Shown here piece by piece: positions 44,172 to 53,514 of a DNA stretch of 64,000 bases (its first letter is position 1; each line of letters opens with the position of its first letter). Under the pieces are notes generated by a model. That model searched no databases. It was not told where the DNA came from and worked only from the letters and a program-made list of their open reading frames with translations. The DNA lies in assembly GCF_900111235.1 (NCBI RefSeq), contig NZ_FOJI01000004.1, positions 1 through 64,000 on the forward strand. The letters are read 5' to 3'. The stretch is from [Clostridium] fimetarium. Lineage in GTDB: Bacteria; Bacillota; Clostridia; Lachnospirales; Lachnospiraceae. A program made the translations under genes and the position numbers.

Positions 44172-44858
44172 ATGCAGTTGAAAAAATGGTCTGAACTTCC
44201 AAGCTATATGAAAACCAAGGAAGTGAAGAAGTATTATGATATTATCAAGAAAAGGCAGTGCAGCATGCTTTTCAAGAGAATATTTGATGTAATAGCATCT
44301 ATGATTATGCTATTGATAATATCACCTTTTATGGTAGTACTTATGATAATGATTAAACTAGACTCAAAAGGCCCGGTTTTTTTTCGCCAAGAAAGAGTAA
44401 CTCAGTATGGTAGAATATTTCGTATATTTAAATTTAGATCAATGGTAAACAATGCTGAAAAATTTGGCGTGCAAGTAACAGCAGTTGGCGATGCTAGAAT
44501 CACAAGAGTTGGAGCTATGCTTAGAAAAAAAAGGATCGATGAATTGCCACAGTTAATTAATATATTAATTGGTGATATGACATTTGTTGGGACAAGGCCA
44601 GAAGTTAAGAAGTATGTAGACTGTTATACAAATGAAATGTATGCAACGCTTTTGTTGCCAGCAGGCCTTACCTCTAGGACAAGTATTGAATATAAGGATG
44701 AAGATAAGCTTTTAGAGGGTGCAGATGACATTAATAAGGTATATATTGAAAAAGTGCTTCCTGAGAAAATGAAATTTAATCTTATAAACGTCAAGCAATT
44801 TTCACTTCTTTCGGATATAATGACTATGTTAGCAACTTTTTTTGCGGTTTTGAAATAA
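44172..44858 (+). CDS. polyprenyl-phosphate sugar-phosphate transferase (PglC/WcaJ catalytic type)
   Basis: 228 aa initiating transferase that loads the first sugar phosphate onto undecaprenyl phosphate. It has one re-entrant membrane helix (~35-58, with the SPF kink) and then the catalytic region: SKGPVFFRQERV, FKFRSMV, and the KKRIDELPQLINIL motif followed by DMTFVGTRPEVKKY. It lacks the extra N-terminal helices of WbaP-type enzymes and so is the small monotopic PglC form. It acts on the inner leaflet; the sugar is probably the product of the adjacent aminotransferase. Confidence 0.93.
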   Translation: MQLKKWSELPSYMKTKEVKKYYDIIKKRQCSMLFKRIFDVIASMIMLLIISPFMVVLMIMIKLDSKGPVFFRQERVTQYGRIFRIFKFRSMVNNAEKFGVQVTAVGDARITRVGAMLRKKRIDELPQLINILIGDMTFVGTRPEVKKYVDCYTNEMYATLLLPAGLTSRTSIEYKDEDKLLEGADDINKVYIEKVLPEKMKFNLINVKQFSLLSDIMTMLATFFAVLK

Positions 44859-44868
44859 GGGAGTGATA

Positions 44869-45948
44869 ATGTTAATAACAGTTTGCGTAATTGCTTATAA
44901 TGAAGAAAATACATTGGAAAAATTACTTGGCCAAATTTGTAGTCAAGACTATGATCATAGGAATATAGAGATTGTATTTGTAAATAGCAATTCGACAGAT
45001 CAAACAAAAACTATTATGGATGATTTCTCCAATCATAATGGAGAGGTTAATTATGGATTCTATAAAGTGCAAGTTTTACAAAATGAAAAGAAAACTTTGC
45101 CTTGTGGGTGGAATGTGGCGCTAGAGTCATATTCAGGAGAGGCAATACTTAAAATTGATGCACATGCAACAATCCCAAAAGATTTTGTTAGAAAAAATGT
45201 TGAAACATTGGAACTAGGTGAAGATATTGTAGGCGGCTTTCGACCTAACATTATTGATGAAAGTACACCGTGGAAAGAGACATTACTTTTAGCAGAAGGC
45301 TCTATGTTTGGTAGTAGCATTGCACCATACAGAAGAAATCAAGATAAAACATATGTTAAATCAATGTTTCATGCTTCATATAGAAGAGAAGTGTTCAAGA
45401 ATATAGGGACCTTTAATGAGAATCTGGGAAGAACTGAAGATAATGAAATTCATTATCGAATGAGAGAAGCTGGTTACAAGTTATGCTTTGATCCAAAGAT
45501 TATATCTTACCAGCATGTAAGAAGCAACACAAAGAAAATGATACAGCAAAAGTATGCAAATGGTTATTGGATAGGCTTAACAACTGGTATATGTCCAAAG
45601 TGCTTATCACTGTACCACTTTGTTCCATTTGCATTTGTGCTTGCAATCATTATTACAACGTTGCTATCATTTATATTAACATTCACTGATTGCAAGGTTG
45701 CAGGATTAGGTTGGTTAGTAATTATAATATATAGTATTACTGCTTTTATGTGGATCGTTTATTGGTTACTAGCATTCGTTATGGCTGCGGTTGCAGCAAT
45801 AGGAGCAAAGAAAGAGCAAAGGAATATATCAAATATAGCATTGCCGTTCTTATTTTTTGTTTTACACGTAGCGTACGGGATTGGAACTCTTATAGGCATG
45901 ATAAAAATGCCTAATTGGAGGAAAGGAATAAAAAATGGTACAAACTAG
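44869..45948 (+). CDS. family 2 glycosyltransferase with membrane helices (ExoA-like)
   Basis: About 359 aa. The GT-A domain begins TVCVIAYNEENTLEKLL, has NSNSTDQT and the KIDAHATIP metal-site region (DxH in place of DxD), and LGRTEDNEIHYRMREAG as acceptor/base motif (TEDNE, the ED of GT2 enzymes). Three C-terminal helices (~250-340) anchor it. This pattern resembles ExoA of succinoglycan synthesis. GGGAG at 44859-44863 supports ATG 44869. The end overlaps the next gene by 14 bp. Confidence 0.9.
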   Translation: MLITVCVIAYNEENTLEKLLGQICSQDYDHRNIEIVFVNSNSTDQTKTIMDDFSNHNGEVNYGFYKVQVLQNEKKTLPCGWNVALESYSGEAILKIDAHATIPKDFVRKNVETLELGEDIVGGFRPNIIDESTPWKETLLLAEGSMFGSSIAPYRRNQDKTYVKSMFHASYRREVFKNIGTFNENLGRTEDNEIHYRMREAGYKLCFDPKIISYQHVRSNTKKMIQQKYANGYWIGLTTGICPKCLSLYHFVPFAFVLAIIITTLLSFILTFTDCKVAGLGWLVIIIYSITAFMWIVYWLLAFVMAAVAAIGAKKEQRNISNIALPFLFFVLHVAYGIGTLIGMIKMPNWRKGIKNGTN

Positions 45949-47791
45949 AAAAGATAAAATACAATTGATTGTTAGAAGAATATTTTTGATATTAACAGAT
46001 ATTATTTTAATAAATGGATCAGTACTGTTAGCTTTAATGATGCGATATGAGATGACAATAAAACTTATTGAACTGCAGTATATTGATCGTTATGAACGAT
46101 TTTTAATTCCATTTACAATTATCACATTATTAGTGTTTTGGTGTTGTAAAATATATCATAGTTTGTGGCAGTATGCAAGTATTGCGGAATTATATAAGAT
46201 TGTTGAAGCCTGTGTAATAACAGAACTGATTCACGTTGCTGCAACTATGTATTTGGGTTTGGCACTTCCAAGAAGTACTTATTTCTTGTCAGGAGTATTT
46301 CTTGTAATATCAATCAGTGCAAGTCGTTTTATGTATAGAATGATAAGAACTGTACTTCAAAGTTACCGTCAAACAGATGAAACTGTACGTATTATGATTA
46401 TCGGAGCCGGAGATGCTACTAACGTATTAATTAGAGAAATTTCTAATAGTAGATATCTTGATAATAGCAAAGTTGTATGTGTAATTGATGATAAACCTGA
46501 AAAAGTAGGAAAGTATATTCATGGTATCAAGATCGTCGGCAATAGAGATAAAATTAAAGAATGTTCAGTTGATTATGATATCGATGAGATTATATTTGCT
46601 ATTCCTTCAGCATCGGTAGAAGATAGAAAAAATATACTTAATATATGTAAAGAGACAAAGTGTGAACTTAAGATTTTGCCAGGCGTTTACCAAATGGTAG
46701 ATGGAGAAGTTAACATTAATGATATTCGTAAAGTTGACGTATTAGATTTGCTTGGAAGAGAGCCAATTGAAGTAGATATCGATTCTATTATGGGTTATGT
46801 TAGAAATAAGACGGTTTTGGTAACTGGCGGGGGCGGATCAATCGGCAGTGAACTTTGCAGACAGATTGTGTCTCACAAGCCAAAAAAACTAATTATATTC
46901 GACATATATGAAAATAATGCATACGATATTCAACAGGAACTGCTTAGGGAGCATCCGGAAGCGAACATAGAGACATTGATTGGCTCTGTTAGAAATACGA
47001 GCCGTGTGGATTCAATATTTGCACAATACAAACCTGATATTATATATCATGCAGCAGCGCATAAACATGTACCGCTTATGGAGGACAGTCCGAATGAAGC
47101 AATCAAAAACAATGTATTTGGTACATTAAATGTAGCCAAGATGGCGGATAAATATGGTGCTGAAAAGTTTGTTCTAATATCTACAGACAAGGCCGTTAAT
47201 CCAACCAATATTATGGGAGCTTCTAAGAGAATGTGTGAGATGATTGTTCAGGCATACAATGGGAAGTCAAAAACGGACTATGTTGCTGTAAGATTTGGAA
47301 ATGTTCTTGGGAGTAATGGAAGTGTAATTCCATTATTTAAAAAGCAAATTGAAGCGGGTGGACCGGTTACAGTAACACACCATGATATCATTCGATATTT
47401 TATGACGATTCCGGAAGCTGTTTCATTGGTGCTTCAGGCAGGCGCATATGCACAGGGTGGAGAAATCTTTATTCTTGATATGGGAGAGCCAGTCAAAATT
47501 GATGACTTAGCTAAAAATTTAATCCGCTTGTCAGGTTACACACTTGGGGTTGATATGAACATAGAATACACAGGGCTTCGCCCAGGTGAAAAACTCTATG
47601 AAGAATTACTTATGGCGGAGGAAGGTCTTCAAAATACTAGAAATAAACTTATTCATATTGGAAAACCGCTTGAATTTGATAAAGATTGTTTCTTCGATAA
47701 TTTGGATCAGTTGAAGAAAAGTGTATACGATGAAACTGATAAAGTTAGAGAGATGGTTAAAGGAATCGTAGAAACATATAAATTTTCTTGA
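45935..47791 (+). CDS. membrane nucleotide-sugar 4,6-dehydratase (PglF/CapD/EpsC-like)
   Basis: 618 aa. Four N-terminal helices (~10-130) are followed by a CoA-binding-like Rossmann fold ([15 protein letters not shown], ~145). The catalytic dehydratase has [15 protein letters not shown] (~293), [15 protein letters not shown], and [18 protein letters not shown], where the usual YxxxK is MxxxK as in PglF-type enzymes. It probably converts UDP-GlcNAc to its 4-keto-6-deoxy derivative for the aminotransferase at 42886. The start lies inside the preceding gene; AGGAAAGGAA upstream is the ribosome binding site. Confidence 0.93.
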   Translation: MVQTRKDKIQLIVRRIFLILTDIILINGSVLLALMMRYEMTIKLIELQYIDRYERFLIPFTIITLLVFWCCKIYHSLWQYASIAELYKIVEACVITELIHVAATMYLGLALPRSTYFLSGVFLVISISASRFMYRMIRTVLQSYRQTDETVRIMIIGAGDATNVLIREISNSRYLDNSKVVCVIDDKPEKVGKYIHGIKIVGNRDKIKECSVDYDIDEIIFAIPSASVEDRKNILNICKETKCELKILPGVYQMVDGEVNINDIRKVDVLDLLGREPIEVDIDSIMGYVRNKTVLVTGGGGSIGSELCRQIVSHKPKKLIIFDIYENNAYDIQQELLREHPEANIETLIGSVRNTSRVDSIFAQYKPDIIYHAAAHKHVPLMEDSPNEAIKNNVFGTLNVAKMADKYGAEKFVLISTDKAVNPTNIMGASKRMCEMIVQAYNGKSKTDYVAVRFGNVLGSNGSVIPLFKKQIEAGGPVTVTHHDIIRYFMTIPEAVSLVLQAGAYAQGGEIFILDMGEPVKIDDLAKNLIRLSGYTLGVDMNIEYTGLRPGEKLYEELLMAEEGLQNTRNKLIHIGKPLEFDKDCFFDNLDQLKKSVYDETDKVREMVKGIVETYKFS

Positions 47792-47807
47792 CAGATTGGA
47801 GGTATTG

Positions 47808-48686
47808 ATGAAAGGGATTATTTTAGCAGGTGGAAGTGGAACGAGGTTATATCCATTGACACTGGTAACAAGTAAACAATTATTGCCTGTATATGATAAA
47901 CCAATGATATTTTATCCATTGTCTATATTAATGATGGCTGGAATCAAAGAAATTCTAATCATTTCTACACCACAAGATTTACCAAATTTCGAAAGATTAT
48001 TTGGAGATGGTAATAAGCTTGGAATTGAATTATCGTATAAAGTCCAGCCATCCCCAGATGGACTTGCGCAGGCCTTTATAATTGGCGAAGAATTTATTGA
48101 TGGTGATTCTTGTGCAATGGTCCTTGGTGATAATATATTTTACGGAAGCGGACTAGTCAATCATCTGAAAGATGCGGCCCAAAGGCAAGATGGTGCTACT
48201 GTATTTGGATATTATGTTGAGGATCCAAAAAGATTTGGTATTGTTGAATTTGACAAAGATGGTAAAGCTATTTCAATTGAAGAAAAGCCTGAGAATCCTA
48301 AGTCAAATTATTGCGTTACGGGGCTTTATTTCTACGATCAATGCGTTTGTGATTATGCGAAATCAATTAAGCCTTCAGTTAGAGGGGAACTTGAGATAAC
48401 AGATCTAAATCGAATATATCTTGAAAAAGGTAAGCTAAATGTAGTCACACTTGGAAGAGGCTATGCTTGGCTTGATACAGGTACTATGGATGCATTAGCA
48501 GAAGCAACTGAATTTATTAAGGTAATTGAAAATAGACAAGGAATTCAGATTTCTGCAATTGAGGAAATTGCATATAAAAATGATTGGATCAGTAAAGAGC
48601 AATTATTAGAACATGCAAATAACTATGGTAAATCACCTTATGGTTTGCATTTAAAAAAAGTAGCAGAAGGTAAAATACTTTACTAA
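47808..48686 (+). CDS. rmlA: glucose-1-phosphate thymidylyltransferase
   Basis: Makes dTDP-glucose, the first step to dTDP-L-rhamnose. About 292 aa from ATG 47808 (GGAGG at 47797-47801; an earlier in-frame start at 47796 is rejected). The nucleotide-binding motif GGSGTRLYP is at residues 8-16. Other motifs: [21 protein letters not shown] and [11 protein letters not shown]. The stop codon lies in the first of three 18-bp AT-rich direct repeats that fill the gap to rmlB. Confidence 0.96.
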   Translation: MKGIILAGGSGTRLYPLTLVTSKQLLPVYDKPMIFYPLSILMMAGIKEILIISTPQDLPNFERLFGDGNKLGIELSYKVQPSPDGLAQAFIIGEEFIDGDSCAMVLGDNIFYGSGLVNHLKDAAQRQDGATVFGYYVEDPKRFGIVEFDKDGKAISIEEKPENPKSNYCVTGLYFYDQCVCDYAKSIKPSVRGELEITDLNRIYLEKGKLNVVTLGRGYAWLDTGTMDALAEATEFIKVIENRQGIQISAIEEIAYKNDWISKEQLLEHANNYGKSPYGLHLKKVAEGKILY

Positions 48687-48725
48687 TCAAAAATACTTTA
48701 TTAATTAAAATACTTTATTAATCTA
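48672..48725 (+). repeat. three 18-bp AT-rich direct repeats
   Basis: The unit AAAATACTTTAYTAAT repeats about every 18 bp at 48672, 48690 and 48708. The first copy includes the rmlA stop codon, so the array probably arose by slippage from the gene's 3' end. It fills much of the rmlA-rmlB gap. Confidence 0.8.
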
Positions 48726-48776
48726 AAATATAGATAGAAAGTAATATTTATAATTACATAGAATGGGAGAAATATT

Positions 48777-49796
48777 ATGAAGATTATAGTAACTGGTGGT
48801 GCAGGATTTATCGGAGGTAATTTTGTACACATGATGTTAGAAAAATACCCCGATTATAGTATTATATGCTTGGATAATTTGACATATGCAGGGAATATGG
48901 AAACGCTTTCACCGGTGATGGACAATCCTAAGTTTAAGTTTATTAAAGCGGATATTGCAGATAGGGCTGCAGTGTACAAGATTTTTGAGGATGAAAAGCC
49001 AGATATACTTGTTAACTTTGCAGCGGAAAGTCATGTTGACCGTTCAATTGAAGATCCAGGAATCTTTATCCAGACGAATGTAGTAGGGACTGGCGTACTT
49101 CTTGATGCATGTAGAAAATATGGAATTACTAGATATCATCAGGTTTCAACTGATGAAGTTTACGGGGATCTACCTCTTGACAGGCCAGATCTTTTCTTTA
49201 CGGAGGATACTCCTCTTCATACTTCAAGCCCTTATTCATCATCTAAAGCAGGCGCAGATTTACTTGTAATGTCTTATCATAGAACCTTTGGACTTCCGGT
49301 TACCATTTCAAGATGTTCAAATAATTACGGTCCATATCATTTTCCAGAAAAATTAATTCCACTTATTATCGCAAATGCATTGGCAGAAAAGCAGCTTCCC
49401 GTATATGGCAAGGGAGAAAATGTGCGAGATTGGTTATATGTCGAAGATCATTGCCATGCAATTGATTTAATTATTCATAATGGTAGAGTAGGCGAAGTAT
49501 ACAATATTGGTGGACATAATGAAAGAACGAATCTCCAAGTAGTGAAGACTATAATTAAGGAATTAGGGAAAAGTGAAGACTTAATTACATATGTGACCGA
49601 TAGACTAGGACACGATATGCGTTATGCAATTGATCCAACTAAAATCCACGATGAATTAGGGTGGGAGCCAACAACATTATTTGATGAAGGTATTAAGAAG
49701 ACTGTCAAATGGTACTTAGAAAATAAATCATGGTGGGAAAACATCATTAGTGGTGAATACCAGAGTTATTATAAAAAGATGTATTCGGATCGCTAG
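48777..49796 (+). CDS. rmlB: dTDP-glucose 4,6-dehydratase
   Basis: 339 aa short-chain dehydrogenase fold. NAD site TGGAGFIGGNFV at the N terminus; catalytic STDEVYGDL (Thr-Asp-Glu) and YSSSKAGADLLV (YxxxK); substrate motif SRCSNNYGPYHFPEKLIP and RDWLYVEDH. It converts dTDP-glucose to dTDP-4-keto-6-deoxyglucose. The ribosome binding site is GGGAGAA. It runs with rmlA and rmlD in the same direction. Confidence 0.96.
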   Translation: MKIIVTGGAGFIGGNFVHMMLEKYPDYSIICLDNLTYAGNMETLSPVMDNPKFKFIKADIADRAAVYKIFEDEKPDILVNFAAESHVDRSIEDPGIFIQTNVVGTGVLLDACRKYGITRYHQVSTDEVYGDLPLDRPDLFFTEDTPLHTSSPYSSSKAGADLLVMSYHRTFGLPVTISRCSNNYGPYHFPEKLIPLIIANALAEKQLPVYGKGENVRDWLYVEDHCHAIDLIIHNGRVGEVYNIGGHNERTNLQVVKTIIKELGKSEDLITYVTDRLGHDMRYAIDPTKIHDELGWEPTTLFDEGIKKTVKWYLENKSWWENIISGEYQSYYKKMYSDR

Positions 49797-49826
49797 TGAG
49801 AATGTATATTTTGGAGGATTAATTGA

Positions 49827-50675
49827 ATGAAAGTATTAGTGACAGGAGTCAACGGTCAATTAGGATATGATGTAATGGTAGAGTTACAAAAAAGAGGACA
49901 TGAAGCTGTAGGTGTTGATGCACAAGACATGGATATTACAGATTATACATTGGTTTTAAAGGTAATGAAAGAAGTAAACCCACAAGCGGTAATCCACTGT
50001 GCAGCATATACAGCCGTGGACAAAGCAGAAGAAAGCATTGATATTTGTAGAAAAGTGAATGCTGAAGGTACTGAAAACATTGCAAAGGTTTGCAAAGAGT
50101 TGGACTGTAAAATGATGTACATCAGTACTGATTATGTATTTGATGGGCAAGGCGATAGGCCTTGGGAACCAGATGATAAAGTTACCAAACCATTGAATGC
50201 TTATGGACTTACGAAGTATGAAGGTGAGAAGATGCTTCAAAAATATGTAGAGAAGTTTTTCATCGTTCGTATCTCATGGGTGTTTGGTATTAATGGTAAT
50301 AACTTTATCAAAACGATGCTAAGACTTGGAAAAGAGAAAGGTAAAGTTAGTGTCGTATCAGATCAGATTGGATCTCCGACATATACGGCAGATTTAGCCG
50401 TACTTCTTTGCAATATGATTGAGTCTGATAAATATGGAATATATCATGCTACGAATGAAGGCTTATGCAGCTGGTATGATTTTGCATGTGAAGTATTTAA
50501 AGTAGCAGGCATTGATGTTGAAGTAACACCGGTCGATAGTGATGCATTTCCATCGAAAGCAAAAAGGCCTAAAAATAGTAGAATGAGTAAGGACAAGCTA
50601 ACTGAAAATGGATTTGAAAAGATGCCAACCTGGCAAGATGCAACCAGGCGTTACATAAAAGAGATTCAATCCTAA
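49827..50675 (+). CDS. rmlD: dTDP-4-dehydrorhamnose reductase
   Basis: 282 aa. NADPH site GVNGQLGYDV at the N terminus, catalytic STDYVFDGQGD and YGLTKYEGEKM (YxxxK), and the substrate segment RISWVFGINGNNFIKTM with SDQIGSPTYTADLA. Final step to dTDP-L-rhamnose. The 3,5-epimerase gene rmlC, usually in the same operon, is not present in the window, so it must lie elsewhere or the pathway ends differently. Confidence 0.95.
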   Translation: MKVLVTGVNGQLGYDVMVELQKRGHEAVGVDAQDMDITDYTLVLKVMKEVNPQAVIHCAAYTAVDKAEESIDICRKVNAEGTENIAKVCKELDCKMMYISTDYVFDGQGDRPWEPDDKVTKPLNAYGLTKYEGEKMLQKYVEKFFIVRISWVFGINGNNFIKTMLRLGKEKGKVSVVSDQIGSPTYTADLAVLLCNMIESDKYGIYHATNEGLCSWYDFACEVFKVAGIDVEVTPVDSDAFPSKAKRPKNSRMSKDKLTENGFEKMPTWQDATRRYIKEIQS

Positions 50676-50773
50676 GTATAAGATAGTTTAATTAGATAAT
50701 AATATTAGATAATATTAGAAGAGGTATTTATATAGGGTAAATAAGATTCAGGGATAACTGGGAAGAGGTTATA

Positions 50774-51862
50774 ATGAAAATAGTAGTTGATGCGAGAACA
50801 ATGGGCAGCCAGCCAAGCGGTGTGGGTATGTATTTGTTTGATTTCCTTAAAGAATTAGTTAATTACGAGGAATTTGAATTTATATTATTAGCAGATGTGG
50901 CTACTAGTGAGTATATCGATTATTTTAGAAATCTGGGTGTAGAAATTAGGACCCAAGGAAAAGAAGTGTATCGAAGCGCAGGCGTATATGCATATTTTGG
51001 ATTTATCCAAGAGGCGCTTGATGATATCAAACCCGAATTGTTTTGGGAAGTCAATGCGATCATTCCTGTTAAGCTTATTGGTAATCACAAAACAATGATC
51101 ACAATTCATGATATGTTTCCAATTACACATGTAAAGTATTTTGGTTTTATATATAGTATCTATTTTAAATATAATTTGAAAAAGACACTAAAAAATACCG
51201 ATATGATTTTATATAACTCAAAGCAATCTAAAACAACTACAGAAAAAATATTGCCAAGAGCTAGAAAGATTAAAAATAGCATCGCATATATTATTTCTAA
51301 TCCGTTAAGAGAGGTTCCTAAGATTGGAAATGAAGGATACTTTTTATATGTGGGTAATATGGAGAAGCGAAAAGGCGTGGATTTGCTATTAAAATGCTAT
51401 CAGGAATATAGAAAACGTGGTGGTGAAAGAAATTTGATTCTTGCAGGAAAGATGCAGGAAGAAGATATTAGAATTTTATTAGAAGCCACACAACAAGAAG
51501 TTGAAGGATTAGAGTATATGGATTATGTGACTCATGAGAAGAAGCAAGAGTTATTTTCTAATTGTGCGTGTTTTGTATTTCCGTCAAAGGCGGAGGGCTT
51601 TGGAATGCCAATACTTGAAGTGATGAAATATTATAAACCAATATTGGTGAGTAACCTAGAAATATACGATGAGATAATTGGCGATTGTGTAAATGAATTT
51701 GACATTCATGTTAATGAAAATGAGCAGATTAATAATTTGTGTGAAGCAATGATGACTTTTTCAAATAAGGTAGATAAGATATTATATGATCAAGCACTTG
51801 GACAATATTTGCCAGAGAAGTTAGGTGGAATTGTAAGGAAATTTATTAATGAAACCATATAA
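50774..51862 (+). CDS. family 4 glycosyltransferase
   Basis: 362 aa GT-B fold enzyme. The N-terminal acceptor domain has DARTMGSQPSGVGMYLFDF and MITIHDMFPI. The donor domain has LYVGNMEKRKGVDLLLKCYQ and the E-x7-E motif FPSKAEGFGMPILEVMKYY. This group often transfers rhamnose or mannose to surface polysaccharides; the sugar cannot be fixed from sequence. It follows rmlABD. Confidence 0.9.
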   Translation: MKIVVDARTMGSQPSGVGMYLFDFLKELVNYEEFEFILLADVATSEYIDYFRNLGVEIRTQGKEVYRSAGVYAYFGFIQEALDDIKPELFWEVNAIIPVKLIGNHKTMITIHDMFPITHVKYFGFIYSIYFKYNLKKTLKNTDMILYNSKQSKTTTEKILPRARKIKNSIAYIISNPLREVPKIGNEGYFLYVGNMEKRKGVDLLLKCYQEYRKRGGERNLILAGKMQEEDIRILLEATQQEVEGLEYMDYVTHEKKQELFSNCACFVFPSKAEGFGMPILEVMKYYKPILVSNLEIYDEIIGDCVNEFDIHVNENEQINNLCEAMMTFSNKVDKILYDQALGQYLPEKLGGIVRKFINETI

Positions 51863-51918
51863 AATGAAATAATAAAAAAATACTATAATAAATAAATAAT
51901 TAATTATTGGAGGAAAAA

Positions 51919-53514
51919 ATGTCGTTTGTATCAACAGGCTTTCTATTATTTTTATTAATAGGAGTTATTGTATATTATTTTATACCAAAAAAAGTTCAGT
52001 GGATATGGCTGTTGTTTATAAGCTATTTTTATTATGCTACTTATGGTATAAAGCCGATGGCTTTTATCGCATTTACAACTATATCAACTTATATCGGTGG
52101 CAGATTGATTGAGAAGTATAGTAATGATGGTGCAAATAAAATACTAAAGAATAAATCAAATATTACGTCAGAAGAAAAGAAGAAAATCAAGGCTAACACA
52201 AAAGGCAATAAAAGAAAAGTTGTATTCATTATGCTTTTGTTTAACTTCGGAATTCTTGCAGTATTGAAATACTTTAATTTTGGAGTTGAAAATATTAATG
52301 GAATAATGCACAGATTATTTGGAATTCAATATACCATAGCTGGAATGGACCTTTTATTACCATTAGGGATATCATTCTATACATTCCAGTCAATGGGATA
52401 CATAATCGATATATACCAAGGAAAATATGAAGCGGATAAGAATATATTTAAATTTGCATTGTTTGTTTCGTTTTTTCCTCAGATTCTTCAGGGACCAATT
52501 GGTAGATATAACAGATTAGCCCATCAGTTTTATGAAAAACATTATTTTAATCTAACAAAAATCCAGCAAGGGTTACAGCTTATCTGTTGGGGATTCTTTA
52601 AAAAATTAGTAATTGCAGATAGAGCAGGAATAATTGCGAATCAGGTGTTTGACCATGATGATAAATATGCTGGAGTCGTAGTGATTGTCGGCGTATTGGC
52701 ATACTGCATTCAATTATATGGTGATTTTGCCGGTGGGATGGATGTAGTAATGGGTACGGCAGAGCTTTTTGATATCAAAATAGATGCGAATTTCAGACAA
52801 CCATTCTTTTCACACTCTATCTCAGAATTTTGGAGAAGATGGCATATTACGTTGGGAACATGGATGAAGGATTATATATTTTATCCATTTTCACTTTCAA
52901 AGGGAATGAATAAATTTGGTAAATTTTCGAAAAAGAAATTCGGTAATGCAATAGGACGAGTACTTCCGATTTGTTTGGCGGATTTATTGATTTTCTTTAT
53001 TGTAGGCCTATGGCATGGTGCGTCATGGAAGTTCATTATATATGGTTTATATAATGGATTTATTATTGCGTTTAGCGGTATGTTTCAGCCCGTCTATATA
53101 AAGATGTTTGAAATAACACATATTAATGCAAAAACTAGGACTTGGAGATTATTTCAAATATTTCGTACATTTGTATTGATCAATATTGGTTGGTATTTTG
53201 ATAGAGGGAATAGTTTGAAAGATGCAGTTTATATGATGTATTATTCTGTAAAGGGATTTTCCTTTTCAGCATTAACAGATGGTTCACTTTTGAAACTTGG
53301 ACTTGATTCATTACAAATTATGATATTAATTGCAGCTTGTGTCGTATGGTTTATTGTTAGTGTATTAAAAGAGAAAAACATTGAAGTACGTGAGGCAATT
53401 GCAAGAAGAATATTGCCAATTCGATGGGCAATATATATAGCACTTATCATATCGATTCCATTGCTTGGAACTGTATCGGCAAAGGTAGGAGGTTTTATAT
53501 ATGCGCAATTTTAA
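51919..53514 (+). CDS. MBOAT-family O-acyltransferase
   Basis: About 531 aa multispanning membrane acyltransferase of the AlgI/DltB-like group. GGAGG before ATG 51919 sets the start. At least nine hydrophobic helices are seen. The signature FFSHSISEFWRRWHITLGTW and the conserved histidine in GLWHGASWKFIIYGLYNG are present. It probably moves an acyl (acetyl) group across the membrane onto the polysaccharide, working with the SGNH-like protein encoded next, whose start overlaps it by 14 bp. Confidence 0.94.
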   Translation: MSFVSTGFLLFLLIGVIVYYFIPKKVQWIWLLFISYFYYATYGIKPMAFIAFTTISTYIGGRLIEKYSNDGANKILKNKSNITSEEKKKIKANTKGNKRKVVFIMLLFNFGILAVLKYFNFGVENINGIMHRLFGIQYTIAGMDLLLPLGISFYTFQSMGYIIDIYQGKYEADKNIFKFALFVSFFPQILQGPIGRYNRLAHQFYEKHYFNLTKIQQGLQLICWGFFKKLVIADRAGIIANQVFDHDDKYAGVVVIVGVLAYCIQLYGDFAGGMDVVMGTAELFDIKIDANFRQPFFSHSISEFWRRWHITLGTWMKDYIFYPFSLSKGMNKFGKFSKKKFGNAIGRVLPICLADLLIFFIVGLWHGASWKFIIYGLYNGFIIAFSGMFQPVYIKMFEITHINAKTRTWRLFQIFRTFVLINIGWYFDRGNSLKDAVYMMYYSVKGFSFSALTDGSLLKLGLDSLQIMILIAACVVWFIVSVLKEKNIEVREAIARRILPIRWAIYIALIISIPLLGTVSAKVGGFIYAQF

